A DNA stretch of 64,000 nucleotides from Lentibacter sp. (GCA_016744435.1 JADGEJ010000015.1:17745-81744), one strand, 5' to 3'. Positions 26,337 through 36,910 are shown, numbered from the stretch's first letter. Notes: a model not told the origin generated them from the letters alone. Made by a program: numbers and translations.

Positions 26337-27509
26337 TCAGGAGATTTCATCTAACGGTTCAACATCAATAATAGCCAATCCGACAGAAAAAACAACGTCT
26401 GCCGCAGCAAGGAGGCTTGCGGTGATGGCTTTTGAGCCACGCTCTGGGGTGGCTCGGCGAACTTCCGCAAGAAGCCTTGCACATTGAAGCAAATACAGCC
26501 CCAAGCGATGTGGCTCAGCTCGCTCATGTGCCAGCTGCAAGACAGAAGGGAGAGCAGCCAAATTGCAGACAAGCTGCGCCTCTGCCTTGCTCAATTCTCT
26601 TGTCAAAGTATCCGATTGGGCTGTCGAAGGTGATAAGGATTGTTGAGACCGACTTAACGAAGCCGCATAGTGGATTTGAAAAGCAGGGTTGGTTGCTCCG
26701 GGTCTCTCCACTATCTCTCGGTCCAAAGTGATTGCCCTATCCGCACGGTGTGAAATGCAAAACAACTTCGCCAGCTGCGCCATGCCTTCTTTCGCGCCTT
26801 GAGCGGCGGGCTTTGTGTCACCGCAAGCCTCAAGTGCTGTGCATTTTAGCATCTCAGTTGCTAACAATTGCTCAAACAATCCAGGCCTAAAGCTCCCGCC
26901 CTGCTTGGAGAAATAGTGAACAATATCTGCTTTCTCGAAAGCCCTTTGGATAACTGCCAGCTGATTAGCCAAACTGTCCAACTCATTTTCCGTTGCATCG
27001 CCAAACTGAGAAGTGTCATCCAACAATGCAGTCAACTCGTCCTGAGCTGAAACCACATTAGTCGACGACGTGACAACGCTTGCCTCATATCCCAAATGGG
27101 ACGCGAGCGAGCTGGCAACCTCCGCGGCCCAACGTTGCCGCGGGCCTGGGTCGGTTTTCACATAGCATGCGGAGTAGCGTCCCAAACCGACTCCACGACC
27201 ATACGCTGCGCCCTGAGCGATAATTGCTCTGCAGGTTGCGTAGAGATAATCATTAGACAAGCGTAAGTTAACAAACCCGGGGCCAGCAACCCAAACCATC
27301 TCAAAACGTTCATCCTCGCTCAACAATTCAGCAACCTTCCCCGCCAGATCTCTGGATGCGAATTTGACAGACTTAGAGGCAACCAGTGCTGCATTGGTAC
27401 TGACGTCGCCATAGGCTTGATCATTGGGCAAGTTCACATCAAAGCCGCAAACCGGTACGCCCAAAGCGCCGAGAGCGTTTTGAAACGCGGTCCTTATCTC
27501 GTCTAACAT
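26337..27509 (-). CDS. Degenerate arginyl-tRNA synthetase relative lacking catalytic motifs
   Basis: A 390-residue intact frame from MLDEIRTAFQNALGALGVP. Residues 1-110 match the ArgS N-terminal tRNA-binding domain (AYGDVSTNAALVAS, VAGPGFVNLRLS, GAAYGRG). The C-terminal about 130 residues match the DALR anticodon domain (NPAFQIHYAASL, EPHRLGLYLLQCARLL, VGLAIIDVEPLDE). Between them the catalytic Rossmann domain is shortened and changed: where ArgS has NPTGPLHVGH this protein reads KTDPGPRQRWAAE, and no KMSK is present. Usual ArgS is about 580 residues. The order argS-SPOR-nagZ-scpAB is standard, so this is the ancestral argS place. It probably cannot charge tRNA, so a second argS is expected elsewhere. 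Confidence 0.75.
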   Translation of the reverse strand: MLDEIRTAFQNALGALGVPVCGFDVNLPNDQAYGDVSTNAALVASKSVKFASRDLAGKVAELLSEDERFEMVWVAGPGFVNLRLSNDYLYATCRAIIAQGAAYGRGVGLGRYSACYVKTDPGPRQRWAAEVASSLASHLGYEASVVTSSTNVVSAQDELTALLDDTSQFGDATENELDSLANQLAVIQRAFEKADIVHYFSKQGGSFRPGLFEQLLATEMLKCTALEACGDTKPAAQGAKEGMAQLAKLFCISHRADRAITLDREIVERPGATNPAFQIHYAASLSRSQQSLSPSTAQSDTLTRELSKAEAQLVCNLAALPSVLQLAHERAEPHRLGLYLLQCARLLAEVRRATPERGSKAITASLLAAADVVFSVGLAIIDVEPLDEIS

Positions 27510-27639
27510 GTACAACGCTGATACTCCGTTTGGCTTTGCTTTGGAAAAAGCCTGTAAAAAACCACACTGGTGGCTTTGCCTCTGGCCTTTTCGCGCGCCT
27601 CGGTATATCGGCCAACGACGAACAACCCAAGGACATATC

Positions 27640-29457
27640 ATGGACCTGCGAAATATCGCTATCATCGCTCACGTTGACCACGGCAAAACAACGCTCGTGG
27701 ACGAGCTGCTCAAACAGTCTGGTGCCTTCCGCGCCAACCAAGACGTAGCCGAGCGTGCAATGGACAGTAATGACCTTGAGCGCGAACGCGGCATCACGAT
27801 CTTCGCGAAGCCAACCTCACTAGAATGGAAAGGCACTCGGGTTAACATAGTTGACACCCCAGGCCACGCCGACTTTGGCGGAGAAGTTGAGCGTATCCTT
27901 TCAATGGTAGATGGTGTTGTTCTGCTGGTAGACGCTGCCGAAGGCCCGATGCCGCAAACCAAGTTTGTTACATCTAAAGCTCTCGCATTGGGCCTGCGCC
28001 CCATCGTCGTGCTCAACAAAGTTGACAAAACAGACGCCGAGCCCGACCGTGCGCTAGACGAATGCTTTGATCTCTTCGCCTCACTTGATGCGAATGATGA
28101 CCAACTTGATTTCCCGCATATGTATGCTTCTGGCCGTTCCGGTTGGGCAGATCATGAGCTTGATGGTCCGCGCAAAGACTTGGCGGCTTTGTTCGACTTG
28201 ATCGTAAATCACGTCCCTGCCCCAGCCCAGATTGCCCATCAGAACGACGATTTCAGCATGTTGGCCACAACACTGGGCGCTGACCCATTTGTGGGCCGTA
28301 TCCTGACTGGCCGTGTTGAAACTGGACGCCTCAAAGTTGGCGCTACAGTTCAGGCCCTAAGCCGCGTTGGCCAAAAGCTTGAGCAGTTCCGTGTGACGAA
28401 AATTCAGGCCTTCCGTGGCCTTGCAACGCAAGACATCGACGAAGCTTTGGCAGGCGATATTGTTTCTATTGCCGGCATGTCAAAGGCGACAGTGGCAGAC
28501 ACTATCTGTGCTCTCGCCATCGAAACAGCGTTGGATTCTCAACCGATTGATCCACCGACAATCACAGTGACTTTCGGCATCAACGACAGCCCTCTTGCTG
28601 GTCGCGACGGCAAGAAGGTTCAGTCACGCGTCATCCGTGAACGCCTGATGAAAGAAGCCGAATCTAACGTTGCTATCAAGATTTCAGACACGCCAGGTGG
28701 CGATGCTTTTGAAGTTGCTGGCCGCGGCGAACTTCAAATGGGCGTCCTGATCGAGAACATGCGCCGCGAAGGTTTTGAACTCAGCATTTCGCGCCCTCAA
28801 GTTCTGTTGCGCGAAGAGGACGGGGTTACTCTCGAGCCAATCGAGGAAGCAACCATCGACGTAGACGACGAATACTCAGGCGCCGTGATCGAAAAGCTCA
28901 CTGGAGGCCGCAAGGGCGATTTGGTTGAAATGCGCCCAGCAGGCGCTGGCAAAACACGTATCATTGCACATGTTCCGTCGCGCGGCCTGATAGGCTACCA
29001 CGGCGAATTCCTCACAGATACACGCGGCACCGGTGTTCTGAACCGCGTATTCCACGGCTGGGCACCTCACAAAGGCACGATGCCCGGCCGCCGAGCCGGT
29101 GTATTGATTTCAATGGAAAACGGAGACGCTGTTGCCTTCGCACTTTGGAATTTGGAAGATCGAGGCCGTATGTTTATCGGTGCACAAACTCAAGTCTATG
29201 AGGGCATGATCATTGGTGTCCACAGCCGTGAGAACGACTTGGAAGTGAACCCACTGAAAGGTAAGAAACTGACAAACGTGCGCGCGTCTGGTACGGACGA
29301 AGCTGTTCGCCTCACAACTCCCATCACGCTCAGCCTTGAAGAAGCGATTGCATACATCAACGACGACGAACTTGTCGAAGTGACGCCTAACGCGATCCGG
29401 TTGCGCAAGCGATACCTTGACCCACATGAGCGCAAACGGATGTCTAAGAAGCTGTAA
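27640..29457 (+). CDS. typA: Translational GTPase BipA/TypA
   Basis: A 605-residue GTPase of the EF-G family. G1 AHVDHGKTTLVDELL, the ERGITI switch region, DTPGHADFGGEVER (G3) and NKVDK (G4) are all present, followed by the EF-G-like domains and the TypA-specific C-terminus. It acts at the ribosome in stress and assembly. ATG 27640 has AAGGA upstream; the longer frame overlaps the divergent ArgS relative. Confidence 0.95.
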   Translation: MDLRNIAIIAHVDHGKTTLVDELLKQSGAFRANQDVAERAMDSNDLERERGITIFAKPTSLEWKGTRVNIVDTPGHADFGGEVERILSMVDGVVLLVDAAEGPMPQTKFVTSKALALGLRPIVVLNKVDKTDAEPDRALDECFDLFASLDANDDQLDFPHMYASGRSGWADHELDGPRKDLAALFDLIVNHVPAPAQIAHQNDDFSMLATTLGADPFVGRILTGRVETGRLKVGATVQALSRVGQKLEQFRVTKIQAFRGLATQDIDEALAGDIVSIAGMSKATVADTICALAIETALDSQPIDPPTITVTFGINDSPLAGRDGKKVQSRVIRERLMKEAESNVAIKISDTPGGDAFEVAGRGELQMGVLIENMRREGFELSISRPQVLLREEDGVTLEPIEEATIDVDDEYSGAVIEKLTGGRKGDLVEMRPAGAGKTRIIAHVPSRGLIGYHGEFLTDTRGTGVLNRVFHGWAPHKGTMPGRRAGVLISMENGDAVAFALWNLEDRGRMFIGAQTQVYEGMIIGVHSRENDLEVNPLKGKKLTNVRASGTDEAVRLTTPITLSLEEAIAYINDDELVEVTPNAIRLRKRYLDPHERKRMSKKL

Positions 29458-29472
29458 AATAACATCAGCTAC

Positions 29473-29519
29473 AAACTAAAAAGGGCGGCCTCCACAATTG
29501 GAGCCGCCCTTTTTAGTTT
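29473..29519. terminator. Bidirectional terminator between typA and DUF1330 gene
   Basis: AAACTAAAAAGGGCGGC (29473-29489) pairs with GCCGCCCTTTTTAGTTT (29503-29519), extended by CTCC/GGAG with one bulged C. T-runs occur on both strands, so it can serve both convergent genes. Confidence 0.9.
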
Positions 29520-29533
29520 GATGTTGCTTTGAA

Positions 29534-29818
29534 CTAGTCTGTTTCAACAACCATTAATTCACGTTCGGACGCATCCTTCGCGTGGCTCAACGCAGCTTGA
29601 TACGCGTCGCTATTGTAGCAAGCAACAGCGGCTTCCAAGCTTGGAAACTTCGCCACGACATTGCGTGGCCGTTCTTTGCCCTCAAGTTGTACGAAGCGGC
29701 CACCACGCGCAAGAAACTCGCCACCATGTTCAGCGATAGCTGGCCCGGCCAACACTGCATACTTCCCATAAGCCTCGGCATCTGTCACCGTCACATGGGC
29801 TATCCATAAAGCTGCCAT
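29534..29818 (-). CDS. DUF1330 protein
   Basis: A 94-residue dimeric alpha-beta barrel-type protein: MAALWIAHVTVTDAEAYGKY, then GGEFLARGGRF and ERPRNVVAKFPSLEAAVACY, matching DUF1330. It directly follows alaS with no spacing and is likely co-transcribed. Biochemical role unknown. Confidence 0.9.
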   Translation of the reverse strand: MAALWIAHVTVTDAEAYGKYAVLAGPAIAEHGGEFLARGGRFVQLEGKERPRNVVAKFPSLEAAVACYNSDAYQAALSHAKDASERELMVVETD

Positions 29819-32488
29819 TCATCCCTCCAATACGGCTTCCGCCGCTCTAATTGCTGCATCGGCATTGCTAACATCACGGCCACCACCTTGGGCCATGTCG
29901 GGCCGTCCACCGCCACCTTTTCCTCCGAGCTCGAGCACCGCAGCCTTAACCAGACCAACGGCTGAAAACCTGTCAACAAGATCGGCTGTAACACCCGCAG
30001 CCACCGCGGCTTTGCCATTCGCATCCGCGATCAACAAGACAGCACCACTTTCGATCTTCGCTTTATGCTCATCGATCAAAACGGGGAGGTCCTTTCCGGA
30101 TACTCCGGAAAGCACTTGCGCTATGAACTTAACTCCATTGACCTCTTTGGCTGTTGTTTGGTTGGCCTCACCGCCTGACATGGCCAGTTCTCGCCGCAGC
30201 TGTGCAACTTCATTACTCAAGACTTTCCGTTCATCAAGCAGCGTTTTCACACGCTCTGGCACATCCCCAGGCTGAGCTTTAAGCTCTTCCGCCACTTGGC
30301 TTAGAGATATTGCAAGCCCTCTAGTGTGCTCCAACGCGTCTTGCCCGGTAATGGCTTCGATGCGACGTACACCAGCACTCGAGGCGCTATCCCCCAGCAA
30401 AACAAACATCCCGATGTCGCCTGTCTGACGAACATGCGTGCCACCACATAGCTCGATCGAATAGGTCTGCCCGCTGCTGCCCTTACCAGAGCCAAGCTCT
30501 TCTCCCATTGAAACGACGCGTACTTCATCACCATATTTTTCGCCGAAAAGAGCCTGAGCTCCGATTGCTCTAGCGTCATCCGGCGTCATGATGCGCGTTT
30601 CAACCGGTGTGTTTTGGCGAATAAAACCGTTCACTTCGCTCTCGACGAGGAATAACTCGTCTTGAGACAGAGCTTTGCCGTGGCTGAAATCAAAACGAAG
30701 CCTATCAGGAGCATTAAGTGAGCCACGTTGAGCGACATGATCGCCTAAGGCACGGCGTAACGCTTCATGAAGCAAATGTGTCACGGAGTGATTTGCTCGG
30801 ATTGCACTTCGACGCGCATGATCTACTTCCAATGAAACGGTGTCACCACTTGAAAGCCCGTTTGGTCCAGCTGTAAGCAAGTGCGCAAATATCTTACCAT
30901 CTGCATGTTTTTTGACGTCTTCGACATGGCTAACGTCTTCGGCGTTCTCAAGGCGCCTGATGAGGCCACTATCACCAACCTGGCCGCCGGATTCTGCGTA
31001 GAAAGGTGTTTGATTCAACACAACCCACCCCGTCTCACCTTGTTTCAAGCCCTTAACCTGCTCGGCGCCTTTCAAGATAGCGAGAACTTGCCCTTCAGAA
31101 ACTTCAGTATCATACCCCAAAAAGTCAGTTGCACCGGACTTGTCGAGAATATCGAACCATATGGTTGCATCAGCGGCCTCGCCGGAGCCAGTCCAAGCGG
31201 AACGCGCCTTGTCTTTCTGGGCCTCCATGGCCGTCTCGAAACCCTCAACATCAACACCACGGCCCTGCTCTCTCAACGCATCTTGTGTCAGATCAAGCGG
31301 AAAGCCGAAAGTATCGTAGAGCTTGAAAGCCGCATCGCCAGAAAGGTTCGCACCTTCGTCTAGCATCTGGACTTCATCGTCCAAAAGCCTCAGCCCTCTA
31401 TCTAGAGTTTTCTTAAAACGAGTTTCTTCTAATAGAAGGGTCTCTTCGATCAAAGCTTGTGCACGTCCAAGCTCTTCATATGCCCCCCCCATCTGCCGGA
31501 CTAATGCTGGCACCAACTGATGCATGACCGGATCTTTAGCGCCAAGCAGGTGTGCATGCCGCATCGCCCGCCGCATAATTCGGCGCAGCACATATCCTCG
31601 CCCGTCGTTCGAAGGCATTACACCATCTGCAATTAGAAATGACGTAGAGCGTAAATGGTCTGCTATCACACGGTGATGGACATTTTGATCACCATAAGGC
31701 TCGATATTTGTTGCGTGTGCCGAAGCTTCAATCAGCGTCTTGAACAAATCGGTATCGTAGTTGTCATGGCTGCCCTGCAACAATGCGCCAATGCGCTCTA
31801 GGCCCATACCAGTATCGATCGATTGCATTTCAAGATCACGCATCGAGCCATCTTCAAATTTCTCGTTTTGCATGAAAACGATGTTCCAAATCTCGATAAA
31901 GCGGTCGCCATCTTCCTCGGGACTACCCGGAGGTCCTCCCCAAATGTGGTCACCATGGTCATAGAAAATTTCTGTGCATGGTCCGCACGGCCCTGTCGGC
32001 CCCATCTGCCAGAAATTGTCTGACGTTGCGATTCTAACAATCCTTTCTTCTGGAACGCCCAACTTCTTCCAGATATCGAAAGCTTCGTCATCTATATGGT
32101 AAACAGTTACCCACAATCGGCTCTTGTCGATCCCAAACTGTTCTGTGATCAATTCCCAAGCGAATGCAATCGCTTCATCCTTGAAATAGTCACCAAAACT
32201 AAAGTTACCAAGCATTTCAAAAAAGGTATGGTGGCGTGCTGTATAGCCGACATTATCTAAGTCATTATGCTTGCCACCAGCACGAACACACTTTTGGGCC
32301 GAAGTTGCCCGCACATAGTCTCTCTTGTCGACGCCAGTAAAGCAATTTTTGAACTGAACCATGCCTGCGTTCACAAACATCAAAGTCGGGTCGTTTCGAG
32401 GCACAAGCGGGCTCGACGGCACAATTTCGTGATCCTGTGAGCCAAAATAACTCAGGAATGTCGATCGGATCTCGTTGAGGCTTTGCAT
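29819..32488 (-). CDS. alaS: Alanyl-tRNA synthetase
   Basis: An 889-residue class II synthetase. The start [20 protein letters not shown] and [20 protein letters not shown] cover motif 1 and 2; the editing domain has [13 protein letters not shown] (HxxxH) and [15 protein letters not shown] (Cys and His ligands); the C-terminal glycine-rich [16 protein letters not shown] is typical of the C-Ala domain. All functional parts are present. Confidence 0.96.
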   Translation of the reverse strand: MQSLNEIRSTFLSYFGSQDHEIVPSSPLVPRNDPTLMFVNAGMVQFKNCFTGVDKRDYVRATSAQKCVRAGGKHNDLDNVGYTARHHTFFEMLGNFSFGDYFKDEAIAFAWELITEQFGIDKSRLWVTVYHIDDEAFDIWKKLGVPEERIVRIATSDNFWQMGPTGPCGPCTEIFYDHGDHIWGGPPGSPEEDGDRFIEIWNIVFMQNEKFEDGSMRDLEMQSIDTGMGLERIGALLQGSHDNYDTDLFKTLIEASAHATNIEPYGDQNVHHRVIADHLRSTSFLIADGVMPSNDGRGYVLRRIMRRAMRHAHLLGAKDPVMHQLVPALVRQMGGAYEELGRAQALIEETLLLEETRFKKTLDRGLRLLDDEVQMLDEGANLSGDAAFKLYDTFGFPLDLTQDALREQGRGVDVEGFETAMEAQKDKARSAWTGSGEAADATIWFDILDKSGATDFLGYDTEVSEGQVLAILKGAEQVKGLKQGETGWVVLNQTPFYAESGGQVGDSGLIRRLENAEDVSHVEDVKKHADGKIFAHLLTAGPNGLSSGDTVSLEVDHARRSAIRANHSVTHLLHEALRRALGDHVAQRGSLNAPDRLRFDFSHGKALSQDELFLVESEVNGFIRQNTPVETRIMTPDDARAIGAQALFGEKYGDEVRVVSMGEELGSGKGSSGQTYSIELCGGTHVRQTGDIGMFVLLGDSASSAGVRRIEAITGQDALEHTRGLAISLSQVAEELKAQPGDVPERVKTLLDERKVLSNEVAQLRRELAMSGGEANQTTAKEVNGVKFIAQVLSGVSGKDLPVLIDEHKAKIESGAVLLIADANGKAAVAAGVTADLVDRFSAVGLVKAAVLELGGKGGGGRPDMAQGGGRDVSNADAAIRAAEAVLEG

Positions 32489-32552
32489 GGCTTTTCCTGC
32501 TAGAATTGGTCGTATTTTGTTTAGCTGTAGTCCCTGCCCATGTCCACACGAA

Positions 32553-32586
32553 GAAGCGCCAGAACGATTGCTCGCTCCGGCGCTTC
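32553..32586 (-). terminator. Probable terminator after recA
   Basis: GAAGCGCC (32553-32560) pairs with GGCGCTTC (32579-32586), read from the minus strand after the recA stop. The loop is 18 bases and the tail is only mildly T-rich (TTCTTCG), so the call is moderate. Confidence 0.55.
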
Positions 32587-32609
32587 AAACTTGTCAGCTG
32601 TGAAGTGAC

Positions 32610-33710
32610 TTACACCTCGAGGATATCGTCATCAGCGCCGCCTTTTGAGGCTTTGTTATTTTGATTTTTCCCTTCTGGTGCGTCAAAGTCGAGCCCGTGC
32701 GCCGCACGAATCTTGTCCTCAATTTCGTAGGCAATTGCAGGATTATCCTTCATAAACTGCCGCGCATTTTCACGCCCCTGCCCGACCCGCTCGTCTCCAT
32801 AACTAAACCAAGATCCGGATTTCTGAACAATTCCAAGGGCAACTCCAAGGTCAAGCAGTTCGCCTGTTTTGGAAATACCTTCGCCATACATGATGTCAAA
32901 TTCGACTTGCTTGAAGGGTGGTGCAACTTTGTTTTTAACAACCTTAACGCGTGTTTGGTTTCCCACTACCTCATCACGGTCTTTGATCGCCCCAATCCGG
33001 CGAATATCAAGCCGAACAGAGCTGTAAAACTTAAGGGCATTGCCCCCTGAGGTTGTCTCTGGACTGCCGAACATCACACCGATCTTCATGCGAATTTGGT
33101 TGATGAAAATCACCATGCAGTTTGAACGTGAGATTGAGCCCGTCAGTTTGCGCATCGCTTGGCTCATCAGGCGTGCTTGAACGCCCACGCTGCTATCGCC
33201 CATGTCACCTTCCAACTCAGACTTTGGCGTCAGTGCCGCAACCGAGTCGACGACAACCATGCTTACTGCGCCCGACCGCACAAGCGTATCGGTAATCTCA
33301 AGCGCTTGCTCGCCCGTATCTGGTTGAGAAATCAGCAATTCCTCGAGATCAACACCAAGGTTCTTGGCATACTGCGGATCGAGTGCGTGCTCTGCATCAA
33401 CAAATGCTGCCACTCCGCCCTGTTTCTGTTCTTCCGCAACACAATGCAAAGTCAGTGTCGTTTTGCCTGAGCTCTCAGGGCCATAAATCTCGATGATTCG
33501 CCCTTTCGGGAGCCCACCGATGCCGAGTGCGATATCCAAGCCGATCGAACCAGTCGATGTCGACTCGATTTTCTGAATCGCATCTCCACCCAATCTCATA
33601 ATGGACCCCTTACCAAACTGACGTTCGATCTGGGCCAAAGCACTATCAAGCGCCTTTTGTTTGTCTGTTTCGCTCTTGTTTTTCATATCTAAAAGATCTG
33701 CCGTTGCCAT
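32610..33710 (-). CDS. recA: Recombinase RecA
   Basis: A 366-residue protein with Walker [13 protein letters not shown], Walker [19 protein letters not shown], loop L1/L2 ([22 protein letters not shown]) seen in part, and an acidic C-terminal tail. It drives homologous recombination and SOS induction. A LexA-type site lies 53 bases upstream of the start. Confidence 0.97.
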   Translation of the reverse strand: MATADLLDMKNKSETDKQKALDSALAQIERQFGKGSIMRLGGDAIQKIESTSTGSIGLDIALGIGGLPKGRIIEIYGPESSGKTTLTLHCVAEEQKQGGVAAFVDAEHALDPQYAKNLGVDLEELLISQPDTGEQALEITDTLVRSGAVSMVVVDSVAALTPKSELEGDMGDSSVGVQARLMSQAMRKLTGSISRSNCMVIFINQIRMKIGVMFGSPETTSGGNALKFYSSVRLDIRRIGAIKDRDEVVGNQTRVKVVKNKVAPPFKQVEFDIMYGEGISKTGELLDLGVALGIVQKSGSWFSYGDERVGQGRENARQFMKDNPAIAYEIEDKIRAAHGLDFDAPEGKNQNNKASKGGADDDILEV

Positions 33711-33762
33711 TGCTATTGTTTCCTTATTTCATAACCCGTTGAACGCGGCAATCGCCCCAAGC

Positions 33763-33777
33763 GTTCCCTTATTGTTC
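33763..33777. promoter_or_regulatory. LexA (SOS) box upstream of recA
   Basis: GTTC (33763-33766) and GTTC (33774-33777) are separated by exactly 7 bases. GTTC-N7-GTTC is the established LexA site of Rhodobacter and other alphaproteobacteria. Its position before recA is as expected. Confidence 0.85.
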
Positions 33778-33886
33778 CATTGTGGGGGCAAAAAGCGAAC
33801 ATTTCAACTAAAATTTTGTGGGATGATTTTCATCCACAAAGGGTTAAAGAGTCCTTTATGAACTCTTGGCACACGGAAGGAATCAA

Positions 33887-34480
33887 ATGTTAATCTTTTC
33901 CAAGGCTAAGGTTGTCTTCTTTTCCGTGCCAAAAACCGGCAGCACAGCTATAGAGCAAGCGTTGGCTCCCTTTGCTGCGATCGCCGTGACTGACCCACCC
34001 GAGCTAAAACATGCACCAGTTTACCGATACAATCGTTTCTTCCGTCCTATGGTCGAGAAATTTGTTGGCACCGACATCGAAACAATTGCCATCATTCGTG
34101 AGCCGATAAGCTGGTTGGGAAGCTGGTATCGTTATCGACAACGTGACTTTTTGAAAGGTAAGCCACCCTCAACCGATGGGATCAGTTTCGAGGCCTTTGT
34201 AGAGGCCTACTTGCTTGACGACAGGCCCCCATATGCAAATGTTGGGTCCCAAGCCAAGTTTGTTGAACCGCGCCCAAATGGCACCTCGATCAACCGGCTT
34301 TTCCGGTACGAAAAGTTACACGAATGTATCGAATTCATGGAGCAAAAACTTGGTCAAAAAATCGAACTTCCAACGAAAAACGTGTCTTTGAAACAAGACC
34401 TTAAGCTTTGCACTTCTCTCGAAGAGCGGCTGCGAGTGAAGCATGCGGCTGACTTCAAACTTTGGTCTTCAATCAGTTAA
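33887..34480 (+). CDS. Sulfotransferase-like protein
   Basis: A 197-residue protein. FFSVPKTGSTAIEQAL near the N-terminus matches the 5'-phosphosulfate loop of PAPS-dependent sulfotransferases, and IIREPISWLGSWYRYR the 3'-phosphate region. The acceptor is unknown. ATG 33887 is preceded by AAGGA. It lies between the divergent recA and the convergent cckA, overlapping the cckA 3' end by 8 bases; a near-CtrA half-site (TTAA-N7-TTTA) lies upstream. Confidence 0.75.
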   Translation: MLIFSKAKVVFFSVPKTGSTAIEQALAPFAAIAVTDPPELKHAPVYRYNRFFRPMVEKFVGTDIETIAIIREPISWLGSWYRYRQRDFLKGKPPSTDGISFEAFVEAYLLDDRPPYANVGSQAKFVEPRPNGTSINRLFRYEKLHECIEFMEQKLGQKIELPTKNVSLKQDLKLCTSLEERLRVKHAADFKLWSSIS

Positions 34481-36797
34481 CTGCTTCTCCGTCAGAAATT
34501 ACGCCTTGCACTGTTTTGGTCAACTCAGATAGCGAAAACGGCTTCTGCAAAAAGGCCGCTCCCGGGATATCAGGGCCGGTTCCACCAAAAACATCCTCTG
34601 CATAACCAGACATAAACACTACTTTTACGTCTGGCCGCACTTTCTGAGCTTCGCGAACCCAGCAAGGGCCATCCAAGCCTGGCATAACGACGTCAGTAAC
34701 AAATACGTCGATCTGCAAGCTCTTGTCATTCAGAATTTCGAGTGCCTCCTCGCCACACGAGGCCTCCATGATACTGAATCCGCTGAGGCCCAAAGCTCGA
34801 GAGGCAAAAGCACGCACAGGGGCCTCATCTTCGACAAGCAATATCAAACCGTCGCTTCTCAATATTTTTTCCGGCTTTGTCACTTCATTTTGCGGAGCAA
34901 GTGTTGTTGCCGCCTGATTAGTGATCGGGAAGATAAGCGTAAAACAGCTTCCCACGCCTTCCTCACTATCGGCAAAAATAAACCCGCCAGTTTGCTTTAC
35001 GATACCATAAGCTGTCGACAATCCCAGGCCAGTGCCTTCCCCCGTGCGCTTGGTTGTAAAGAAAGGCTCGAATATCTTTTGCAGTTTATCAGGCGCAATA
35101 CCGTCACCCTCGTCAATAACTTTGACGACAACGTATTCACCAGTGGGAACTTTCGCCCTATCGCGCTTCAAGGGTTGGTCTAGCATAAGGGTTTCAGTCA
35201 GGATCGTGACCTTACCACCTTGGGGCATCGCATCGCGAGCGTTCACAACTAGGTTCATCACTACTTGCTCAAGTTGACGCTTATCCGCGCGAATACTGTT
35301 GCTGCCAGTTACATTCTCAAAGTCGAGCTGCACTTTTTCGCCAACCAATCGGTTGAGCAGGTGTGTAAGGTCTGACAGCGCTTCTTGCACGTCAATGGTC
35401 TGCGGCCGCAACGTTTGCTTACGAGAGAACGCAAGCAGTTGGTTGACAAGTGCGGCGGCGCGATTGGCGTTTTGATTAATTTGCTCGAGATCGGAAAAGT
35501 CAGGATCTTCCTCATTTCGGCGCACCATCAACAAGTCACAATGCCCAGTGATTGCTGTAAGAAGGTTATTGAAATCGTGAGCGACGCCGCCTGCCAACTG
35601 CCCGATTGCCTGCATTTTCTGACTTTGTACAAATTGAGCTTCAAGTGTTTTAAGCTCGGTAGCGTCATTCAAAACAGCTATGAGCACGTTTTGCTCGCCT
35701 TCCAGAGCAGGCTTCAGGATAACTTGAACAAAGGTTTCGTAGTCGTCTCGGCGAACTTTCAAAAACTCTGACTGTTGTCCAATCTGCCCACTGGCTGTGT
35801 CAGAAAGCCAGTCGGTTATCGAGCGCCCCAACCCTTCAAGTAAGTTTGAAAGACTCTCGCCATTCAATTCGCTACGTCCAAGTAAACCACGCGCCATTCG
35901 GTTTGAGCTGGTCACTCTACCATCAGGGCTAAGCTTGAGAAGCGGCACCGGGAGTTCATCGAAAAACCGCTCGCTTTCCGGTAAGTCAACATGGCGCTCG
36001 GGCGATGGAACAAGAACAAACTCTCGGCGTCCTGCACTGCCTTTCAGCTCCGCAACGACGCATGGCACATTGCCATTCAAGGTGCTTATTTCTTGCACAC
36101 GTCCGGGTTTAACTGGCATTTCAGGAAAAACTCGGTCGAGGGTTTTCACCCTTTCCCCAATTAGTCGGCGCGCGACTTCGTTCATGAAAAGAACAGTGTC
36201 ATTGCGTCCCGCTGTTATCAGCGGCAACTTTTCAAAGAGGCCTGCTGCATCCGTTGATGCATTTCGCGGCAATTCTTCGACTCGCCAAAGAAACCCACCG
36301 TGCGAAAGCGCGTGACAGCCAATACGCATATGGCCTGTTCTGGTAACAACATCTTCCCGAGCGGCCCCCACCTCTGCGGCTTTGAGGGAAAGGCGGGTTA
36401 CAACCGCAAAAGCGTTATTCAGCACCGAGGAAAGCGTCGCAATCGTGGTGTCCAAAGTCTTGTCAAATTGCTCGGTTGCTACCCCGTTACGATACCAAAT
36501 CACTCCGATTTCATCGGAGACAAAACACGCCGCAGCATCGTGGCGCACAAACTCAGAAATCACTTTTTGAGCCTGCGCATTGGCCCGCTTAAAGCTCAGA
36601 GAGAAATAGAGACTGGTGCAAGCCAAGACGGAAAACGTCGCCGCGATCGCGCTCATTATAACCACAACCGTGTGGCTGGAGGAGATATAGGCCGCCACCA
36701 CCCCAACACATGAAAAAGCCAGAAGCGCCCAGATTTTTGGGGCTAATTCAAGAGAAAGACGGGCCAATCGGCCAGGCGTGAGCGCTATATTCGCCAA
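34473..36797 (-). CDS. cckA: Hybrid histidine kinase CckA
   Basis: A 774-residue hybrid kinase: two N-terminal membrane helices (residues about 20-70), PAS-like regions, HisKA with GGVAHDFNNLLTAITGH (His of the H-box), HATPase motifs VVMNLVVNARDAMPQGG and GEGTGLGLSTAYGIV, and a C-terminal receiver with VTDVVMPGLDGP. This is the CckA architecture: it feeds phosphate through ChpT to CtrA, which in Rhodobacteraceae controls motility and gene transfer agents. The start is a TTG with GGGAGG upstream. A CtrA-type box lies upstream. Confidence 0.9.
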   Translation of the reverse strand: MANIALTPGRLARLSLELAPKIWALLAFSCVGVVAAYISSSHTVVVIMSAIAATFSVLACTSLYFSLSFKRANAQAQKVISEFVRHDAAACFVSDEIGVIWYRNGVATEQFDKTLDTTIATLSSVLNNAFAVVTRLSLKAAEVGAAREDVVTRTGHMRIGCHALSHGGFLWRVEELPRNASTDAAGLFEKLPLITAGRNDTVLFMNEVARRLIGERVKTLDRVFPEMPVKPGRVQEISTLNGNVPCVVAELKGSAGRREFVLVPSPERHVDLPESERFFDELPVPLLKLSPDGRVTSSNRMARGLLGRSELNGESLSNLLEGLGRSITDWLSDTASGQIGQQSEFLKVRRDDYETFVQVILKPALEGEQNVLIAVLNDATELKTLEAQFVQSQKMQAIGQLAGGVAHDFNNLLTAITGHCDLLMVRRNEEDPDFSDLEQINQNANRAAALVNQLLAFSRKQTLRPQTIDVQEALSDLTHLLNRLVGEKVQLDFENVTGSNSIRADKRQLEQVVMNLVVNARDAMPQGGKVTILTETLMLDQPLKRDRAKVPTGEYVVVKVIDEGDGIAPDKLQKIFEPFFTTKRTGEGTGLGLSTAYGIVKQTGGFIFADSEEGVGSCFTLIFPITNQAATTLAPQNEVTKPEKILRSDGLILLVEDEAPVRAFASRALGLSGFSIMEASCGEEALEILNDKSLQIDVFVTDVVMPGLDGPCWVREAQKVRPDVKVVFMSGYAEDVFGGTGPDIPGAAFLQKPFSLSELTKTVQGVISDGEAVN

Positions 36798-36852
36798 TCG
36801 AGGTGCCTCCCAGCGAAGAGAATCAAAGGTTTCTGATCTTACCCAGCCAGCA

Positions 36853-36867
36853 TTAACCCCAGATTAA
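36853..36867. promoter_or_regulatory. CtrA-type box upstream of cckA
   Basis: TTAA (36853-36856) and TTAA (36864-36867) are separated by exactly 7 bases, the full CtrA consensus, 56-70 bases before the cckA start codon. CckA controls CtrA phosphorylation, so this would be feedback control. Chance occurrence is possible but low in this GC-rich genome. Confidence 0.6.
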
Positions 36868-36910
36868 GGCGATTTTCAGCGCAACGCACCTTTAAATTGC
36901 GCTCAAGCCT

